DNA of 55,337 nucleotides from Thermodesulfobacteriota bacterium (GTDB lineage Bacteria > Desulfobacterota > DSM-4660 > Desulfatiglandales > Desulfatiglandaceae), in contig JANQDY010000283.1 of NCBI GenBank assembly GCA_028278625.1, positions 1 through 55,337 of the forward strand, written 5' to 3'. Positions 50,767 through 55,337 of the stretch are shown here, piece by piece. Position numbers and translations under genes: made by a program. Under the pieces are notes generated by a model, which saw nothing but the letters and a program-made list of their open reading frames with translations, had not been told where the DNA came from and made no database searches. Position 1 is the first letter of the stretch. Each line of letters starts with the position of its first letter.

Positions 50767-52199
50767 TGGATAGGGTAAAAGAGAAAAAGAAATCGTCGGC
50801 AGACCGTTCCAGCCTTTTGTGGATCATCGGCTTTTTGTTGCTGATGGCTTTCTTCTACTGGCTGGACCAGAACCCGGTCTTTCAGGAAGCGGTGGTGACA
50901 AGGCTCTCCCGATGGACGGCCAGGGGAACGGTTTTTCTTCTCGGTTTGCTGGGAATTGAGCTGAATCTGGCGGGTACCACGGTCACCGGCCCTGCCATGC
51001 GTCTCGAAATCGCCGAATCCTGCAGCGGCACCTTTGTTTTTCTGATGTTTGCAGCGGCCGTCATCCCATTTCCCGCCCCATTGAAAGCCCGTCTCAAGGG
51101 TTTGCTTTTAGGCCTCTTGACGCTTCTTCTGATAAACCTGGTACGGACGTCCCTCATCGTATTGGTGGTAAGCCGCTTTCCCGGGTCATTGTGGACCTTT
51201 CATATCGTCATTGGTCAGATCCTGGTGATTGCGGCCATGATGGGGGTGTTCCTGTGGTGGGCAAAAAACGCCCACGAAAAAACATCCCGTCCTTTTTTCG
51301 GAAGTAACCGGGCCATCTTTCGATTCCTTCTGCTGTTCAGTCTTGGGTATGCGTCGGGTTACGCCCTTTACCAGGTATTCCTTGAAAGCCCGCTGGGTCA
51401 TTTTATCAACGGCTTGATAGAGGCCCACATGAAATGGGTTTTAACCCATGTCTACACCCACCTCTTAAAGGGCGACGGCTTTTCATTTACCCCCATGACC
51501 GTCAAATTGGTTGAAGGATGTCTTAAAAGCCCCATTGTGGTCCTCGTGGCAGCCATCATATTTGCCTGGCCCGCCAAATGGTGGAAACGGTTGCTGGTGA
51601 TCTTCCTGGGTTTCATTCCCTTTTTCTATGGTTACCACCTGATTCGGGTGATTCTGGTGACTCTGACCCTCGGGTTTCAGACAAAGGAAGGGAATCTGGT
51701 CTATAATCTTTATGGGCAGGTGTTCCTGATGCTTTTCCTGTTGGGCGCCGTGGGCTATTACAGATGCACCGTCCAGAAGAGCGTGCCCTATGGAAAATAC
51801 CTGTGGCAGATCGGTGTTTGGGGCCTGATGGGACTTTTTGTCGCCTATGCCCTGTCAAGGTTTTCCGATGGTTGGTTTACGCCGTGGCTGCTTCAGGTAT
51901 TTTCGGGTCGGACGGCGTTGCATTTTGATCCCGAATGGGTGATCAGTACCATGCTGCCGGTCTGGGCTCTCCTGTGGGTGGTCCTGATCGGCGCCACGCC
52001 GGCCATTGCTTTAAACCGAAAGATAATACTCATGGTTTTGGGTGTCCTCACGGCCGCTGTGCTTTATGGTGCCATTGTGGCACTGTTTGAAACCTTCAAC
52101 ATGGCCCCACACAAGGGCCTTTTGAAACTGTTTGTGATTATCTTGCCGGCGGTGGTCTACGGGGTTTGCTGCTTGCGGTCGGGGAAAGAGCATCTCTGA
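50766..52199 (+). CDS. Duplicated exosortase/archaeosortase-family membrane protein
   Basis: This is an integral membrane protein of 477 residues with about 12 helices, made of two exosortase-like halves. Half 1 has the Cys-Arg-His triad: C86 in EIAESCSGTFVF, R127 in INLVRTSLIV and H146 in FHIVIGQIL. Half 2 repeats the spacing: C252 in KLVEGCLKSPIV, R294 in YHLIRVILV, but Tyr (313) replaces His in YNLYGQVFL. Exosortases cleave C-terminal sorting tails such as PEP-CTERM. No protein with such a tail is encoded in this window. The ATG shares one base with the helicase stop, so they are coupled. A full active site in half 1 suggests it may be active. Confidence 0.8.
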   Translation: MDRVKEKKKSSADRSSLLWIIGFLLLMAFFYWLDQNPVFQEAVVTRLSRWTARGTVFLLGLLGIELNLAGTTVTGPAMRLEIAESCSGTFVFLMFAAAVIPFPAPLKARLKGLLLGLLTLLLINLVRTSLIVLVVSRFPGSLWTFHIVIGQILVIAAMMGVFLWWAKNAHEKTSRPFFGSNRAIFRFLLLFSLGYASGYALYQVFLESPLGHFINGLIEAHMKWVLTHVYTHLLKGDGFSFTPMTVKLVEGCLKSPIVVLVAAIIFAWPAKWWKRLLVIFLGFIPFFYGYHLIRVILVTLTLGFQTKEGNLVYNLYGQVFLMLFLLGAVGYYRCTVQKSVPYGKYLWQIGVWGLMGLFVAYALSRFSDGWFTPWLLQVFSGRTALHFDPEWVISTMLPVWALLWVVLIGATPAIALNRKIILMVLGVLTAAVLYGAIVALFETFNMAPHKGLLKLFVIILPAVVYGVCCLRSGKEHL

Positions 52200-52293
52200 T
52201 CCACGTGCGGCAGCTCTTGCTGATCAAGTCAGCAGAATGTACTCAAATCACGGTTTTCCAATTTCTCCGATTTTTAAAATATCTCGGGTAGCC

Positions 52294-53037
52294 CTATAGC
52301 CCGGGTTTCTTGAACCCGAGGCGCTCAAAATACTCCTCTGGAATGAGGCCGGGATCTTTGTAAAAATGCCAGTAGCAGGGAAGGGAGGCGTCATCTGAGT
52401 AACCGGTAACCCATAGGGGATATCCGCCCCACTCAATGGGAAGAATTTCGTTGATAGCGCAATGGATACAGTAGTAGGGGACATTTTTCCGGCCCCAACT
52501 CCAACGATAGGCTTTTCGGGTAACGCCAAAGTTGTAGGGGGGACCCAACCGGGACGGGGTCCCGTCCACCGGGTCCCCACGGCGCATTCTGCCACCGCTG
52601 CCGCAGGGATCCATCCGGATGCTGATACGGTCTTGTTCCTCAATGATCTCAACGGTGCCGTCCTGATTGGGGCCACACCGATGGCTCCGCATCACTTCGG
52701 CGTTGATATGAACCCTCTCTTCAACGGACATTTTCAAAAGCCCTTTCCATGTGCGGCGCATCATCCAGGTTTCCTGGGTTGACCGGCACATCCGGTAGAC
52801 GGCTTCCTCGCCCTGCTCCTCGGAAATTTTGGTGAAAATATCCCAGATCCAGTCACAGAAAAGGTCATGAAGGGCTTTTCCCTCGGGAATGAAATAGTCG
52901 GCCAGGGCCTTGGCTTCCTCGACACGCCCTTCATTGATGGCGTTTACGATCATCTCCTGGGTGGGCCTTCCCAGATCTTCCCAGTCGTCGGCCCGAATCA
53001 CCCGTCTGAGTTTTTCGGATTTTAATAAATTGAGCAT
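52294..53037 (-). CDS. Conserved protein of unknown function, acyl-CoA ligase operon
   Basis: This is a soluble protein of 247 residues that I do not recognise. The N-terminal half is helical (WIWDIFTKISEEQGEEAVYR). The C-terminal half has cysteines that could bind metal or a cofactor: MRSHRC, DPCGSGGRMRRGDP, YYCIHCAINEILPIEWGG and SLPCYWHFYKDP. No membrane segment or signal peptide is present. ATG 53037 has AGGAGG just upstream. It follows the acyl-CoA ligase by 15 bp, so it is in that operon. Confidence 0.75.
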   Translation of the reverse strand: MLNLLKSEKLRRVIRADDWEDLGRPTQEMIVNAINEGRVEEAKALADYFIPEGKALHDLFCDWIWDIFTKISEEQGEEAVYRMCRSTQETWMMRRTWKGLLKMSVEERVHINAEVMRSHRCGPNQDGTVEIIEEQDRISIRMDPCGSGGRMRRGDPVDGTPSRLGPPYNFGVTRKAYRWSWGRKNVPYYCIHCAINEILPIEWGGYPLWVTGYSDDASLPCYWHFYKDPGLIPEEYFERLGFKKPGL

Positions 53038-53052
53038 GGGGCCTCCTGACAA

Positions 53053-54657
53053 CTATTTGGGCGTTTTCCAGTCCTTTAGGACTTCGGCTCGGATAATGTT
53101 TTTTCGCAGCTTGCCGATGGAGGTCTTTGGAAAATCTTCGGTCTGGAAAATATAGAATTCGGGAACCTTGAATTTTGCCATCCGTTCCCTGCAGAACTGG
53201 TTCAACTCTTCTTCAGTGGCCTGCATCCCCTCCTTAAAACGGACAAGTGCCATGACCGCTTCATCCCGAACCGGATCGGGAACCGCGATAACACAGGACT
53301 CCAAAACGGCCGGATGGTCATTCAAAACCCGCTCCACCTCCGGTGCGGAAATATTTTCGGCGGCGCGCTGAATCACGTCTTTCTTGCGATCGATGAAATA
53401 GACATACCCGTCTTCATCCACTTTTCCGTAATCTCCCGAGTAGAACCAGCGGTCCACGAGGTCCTCGGAGGTGGCCTTCGGGTTTTGGTAGTACTCCCTG
53501 AACAGGCTGATGCCCGGCTCCCCTTTAATGGCGATCTCCCCGGTTTCGCCGACGGGCACCTCCTTTCGGCGGTCATCGACGATTTTTACTTCCATCCCCG
53601 GGTTGGGCCATCCCACCGAGCCTCTTCGATGTTCACCCCAGATGGGCATGATGGTACAGGGCGCAAGTGTTTCCGTGAGGCCGTAGAGATCAATGAGGGT
53701 GGTATTGAAGCGCCGTTCGAACGTATCCCATTCCTCATCGGAAATGGCAATGGCATACGGGCAACGCCACATCTTGCTTTCACCGTCCAGGGGATGTTCT
53801 GGCTGTGCCAGTATCATGCGAAGGGTTGCGGAAACGATGGAGCAGATGGTGCAGTCGTATTTGCGAATCAAGGAAGAAAAACTGCTGGCGCTGAATGTTT
53901 CACAGATGACGATGCTGGCGCCGGCGGTAAGACAGGGCCAGTAGGAAATGCACTGCGCGTTCACGTGAAAAAGCGGCAGCACCAGGAGGTACCGATCATC
54001 GGGCCTTACGGCAAAACGGTCCGCACAGACCTCTCCGATATACAAGAAATTGGCGTGTGTCAGGACCACCCCCTTAGGCCTTGCGGTGGTTCCCGAAGTA
54101 AAGAGCATCTGGGCCGTGTCCAAGGGGTCAATTTCCACGGGAGCCAGTTCGGGGGACGAATCTCTTAGCATCTGATGCCAAGCGTGGGTGCCGGGGATTT
54201 CAGATTCCGAACGGTAAATGAGAATGTCTTTTACTGACGGACATTTTTCGAGGATGCTTTCAAATATCGGATAGTAAGCGCCGTCGGTGATGACCATCCT
54301 CGCTTTGGAAAAATTCAGTTTGTACTCAAGGTCTTCCGCCACATCGAAGATGATGGAGGGAATCATGACCGCACCAATCATGGTGCAGGCGTGAAGGGCC
54401 ACAATGAAGCCTGTTGAGTTGGGCAGATGAACCAGTACGAAGTCTCCCTTTTGGATCCCTTTCTGAAGCAGCCAGTTGGCCAGTCTGCCGGCGGTATCCT
54501 TAAGCTGTCCATAGGTGAGGATCTCTTCCTTCTCATCTTTGTCCACGAAGATGATAAAAGGCTTGTCGCCGTGCTGACGGACCTTTCGTTCAAACAACTT
54601 TCGGGCGTTCATGTTTCGTCCGATCATGGTTGCGTTCCGGGTGTTCAGTATTTCCAT
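53053..54657 (-). CDS. AMP-forming acyl-CoA synthetase/ligase
   Basis: The enzyme activates a carboxylic acid with ATP and CoA via an acyl-adenylate. Signature motifs are MLFTSGTTARPKGVVLTHAN near residue 178, DLYGLTETLAPCTI near 320, FYSGDYGKVDEDGYVYFIDR near 410 and PKTSIGKLRK with the catalytic Lys near 520. The N-terminal part matches CaiC/long-chain ligase forms. Three ATG codons in a row follow AGGAGG; the third, 54657, has the best spacing. It lies between the C-GCAxxG-C-C gene and the unknown 247-residue gene. The substrate is unknown. Confidence 0.92.
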   Translation of the reverse strand: MEILNTRNATMIGRNMNARKLFERKVRQHGDKPFIIFVDKDEKEEILTYGQLKDTAGRLANWLLQKGIQKGDFVLVHLPNSTGFIVALHACTMIGAVMIPSIIFDVAEDLEYKLNFSKARMVITDGAYYPIFESILEKCPSVKDILIYRSESEIPGTHAWHQMLRDSSPELAPVEIDPLDTAQMLFTSGTTARPKGVVLTHANFLYIGEVCADRFAVRPDDRYLLVLPLFHVNAQCISYWPCLTAGASIVICETFSASSFSSLIRKYDCTICSIVSATLRMILAQPEHPLDGESKMWRCPYAIAISDEEWDTFERRFNTTLIDLYGLTETLAPCTIMPIWGEHRRGSVGWPNPGMEVKIVDDRRKEVPVGETGEIAIKGEPGISLFREYYQNPKATSEDLVDRWFYSGDYGKVDEDGYVYFIDRKKDVIQRAAENISAPEVERVLNDHPAVLESCVIAVPDPVRDEAVMALVRFKEGMQATEEELNQFCRERMAKFKVPEFYIFQTEDFPKTSIGKLRKNIIRAEVLKDWKTPK

Positions 54658-54671
54658 CATCATCCTCCTTT

Positions 54672-55205
54672 TCAGGATTTTGATTCCGCCGTCGATTCAA
54701 GATCTTTCTTCCGGCCTTCCTCATAAATGATATCACCGACGAAACCGGCCACGTCCGCCATCATGCGGGCGCATTTCTCCAGTCCTCCGGCTTTGAAATA
54801 GGCTGCCGCCTTTTCCGGGTTGGCCAGATCCGTGCCGGTAATATCACGGCAGTCGGGGCTCTGGTAGGTATTCTCAAAATAGCGGACCAGTTTCCTCATG
54901 GGGCGAATTCCCGCGAGAATTCCGGGCATCCCTTCCGAAACATCCCTTCGGCCGAAAACCAGCCCCAGCACCATCAGGCCACCGATCAGGGCACCGCAGT
55001 TGTTGCCGGTAAGCGACATACCCGCGGCAAATGGGCTGGCCGCCATGGAGAGGGGCACATTGTCCTCCTCGAACACATCCAGAAACGTCTGGACGATCAC
55101 CTGGGCGCACCCGTGGCATTTCACCTCCGTTTTGAACGTTCTTTCTTTTAAGTCTGTTATGAAAGATGTTTTTCCCTCGTACCGATTCAGTTTTGCCAAA
55201 TCCAT
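54672..55205 (-). CDS. C-GCAxxG-C-C family protein
   Basis: This is a small soluble redox or metal-binding protein of about 177 residues. The family signature appears as VKCHGCAQVIVQTF near residue 28, then NNCGALIGGLMVLGLVFGR near 68, QSPDCRDITG near 115 and GLEKCARMMADVAGF near 142. The spaced cysteines suggest a metal or cluster site. The function is not established; members are common in sulfate reducers. ATG 55205 follows a GGGGGG site; a longer frame to 55283 overlaps the upstream gene. It opens the acyl-CoA ligase set seen here. Confidence 0.85.
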   Translation of the reverse strand: MDLAKLNRYEGKTSFITDLKERTFKTEVKCHGCAQVIVQTFLDVFEEDNVPLSMAASPFAAGMSLTGNNCGALIGGLMVLGLVFGRRDVSEGMPGILAGIRPMRKLVRYFENTYQSPDCRDITGTDLANPEKAAAYFKAGGLEKCARMMADVAGFVGDIIYEEGRKKDLESTAESKS

Positions 55206-55236
55206 GGTTCCCCCCAGCAAAAACCCTTTTCGGAAA

Positions 55237-55337
55237 TCAAAGCCCAATTTCACGCGCCACGACTTGGCGGTGAAAGCCCGCATCGCCTAAGGCCAGTTCA
55301 GCCATCTTGGCCCTTCTGGAAAAGATGGGCATGTCAT
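55237..55337 (-). CDS. C-terminal fragment of a gene cut by the window edge
   Basis: An open minus-strand frame enters at the window end and stops at 55237-55239. It reads DMPIFSRRAKMAELALGDAG and continues FHRQVVAREIGL. It ends 31 bp before the C-GCAxxG-C-C start in the same direction, so it is probably the gene upstream in that operon. The family cannot be named from 32 residues. Confidence 0.6.
   Translation of the reverse strand, partial: DMPIFSRRAKMAELALGDAGFHRQVVAREIGL

Overview
The window looks like the chromosome of an anaerobic Desulfobacterota (deltaproteobacterial) bacterium with intermediate GC. The evidence is indirect: a selenocysteine tRNA, a GatCAB transamidation pathway, a stand-alone GltB-type FMN domain protein, a C-GCAxxG-C-C protein, a GlcD/GlcF/MFS set, a Sfp-type PPTase, exosortase-type proteins and abundant acyl-CoA enzymes. 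I see no phage, IS element, CRISPR array, rRNA or plasmid backbone. Most of the window is housekeeping or central metabolism, with several unusual gene architectures.

Region by region. 0.1-5.3 kb: tRNA-Sec with its own promoter, asd, a Sir2 deacylase, a DUF166 gene interrupted by one in-frame UGA (candidate selenoprotein), a small holin-like membrane protein, a DMT exporter and an HD phosphohydrolase. 5.5-10.5 kb: a KaiC-like/XRE/cupin fusion regulator, then a leftward set ytfJ-like, trmO, GAF-ANTAR antiterminator, and a GltB-domain gene preceded by a promoter, an ANTAR-type hairpin and an intrinsic terminator. 10.6-13 kb: an SPFH/zinc-ribbon protein with a zinc-ribbon partner. 13.2-15.6 kb: an ADP-forming acyl-CoA synthetase alpha-type protein convergent with a dienelactone-type hydrolase. 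15.7-20.9 kb: an operon in which aspartyl-tRNA synthetase is fused to GatC, followed by gatA and gatB. 21-25 kb: AEC transporter, TPR remnant, small conserved protein, tandem UspA protein, and a vWA-OmpA lipoprotein.

25.2-29.1 kb: a leftward operon of GlcD-like dehydrogenase, GlcF-like iron-sulfur subunit and MFS carrier, with paired palindromes upstream. 29.8-31.4 kb: an AlbA/Schlafen-type regulator with an in-frame 12-bp tandem repeat. 31.5-37 kb: DUF2760 membrane protein plus two divergent Hsp70 proteins. 37.2-40.4 kb: a hybrid histidine kinase translationally coupled to a PAS kinase. 40.5-43.3 kb: nitroreductase, aminotransferase, PPTase. 43.6-46.2 kb: secreted glycoside hydrolase behind an AT-rich leader, and a GT2 glycosyltransferase. 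46.4-52.2 kb: acyl-CoA dehydrogenase, Ski2-like helicase, and a protein built from two exosortase-like halves. 52.3 kb to the end: a leftward acyl-CoA ligase operon with a C-GCAxxG-C-C protein and a gene cut by the window edge.

The strongest leads are the DUF166 UGA-UGC reading frame in the same 3 kb as tRNA-Sec, the ANTAR-type leader next to a GAF-ANTAR gene, the AspRS-GatC fusion, the duplicated exosortase, and the DUF2760/Hsp70/Hsp70 cluster. All functional statements rest on reading the sequence and on family knowledge; no database search was possible.
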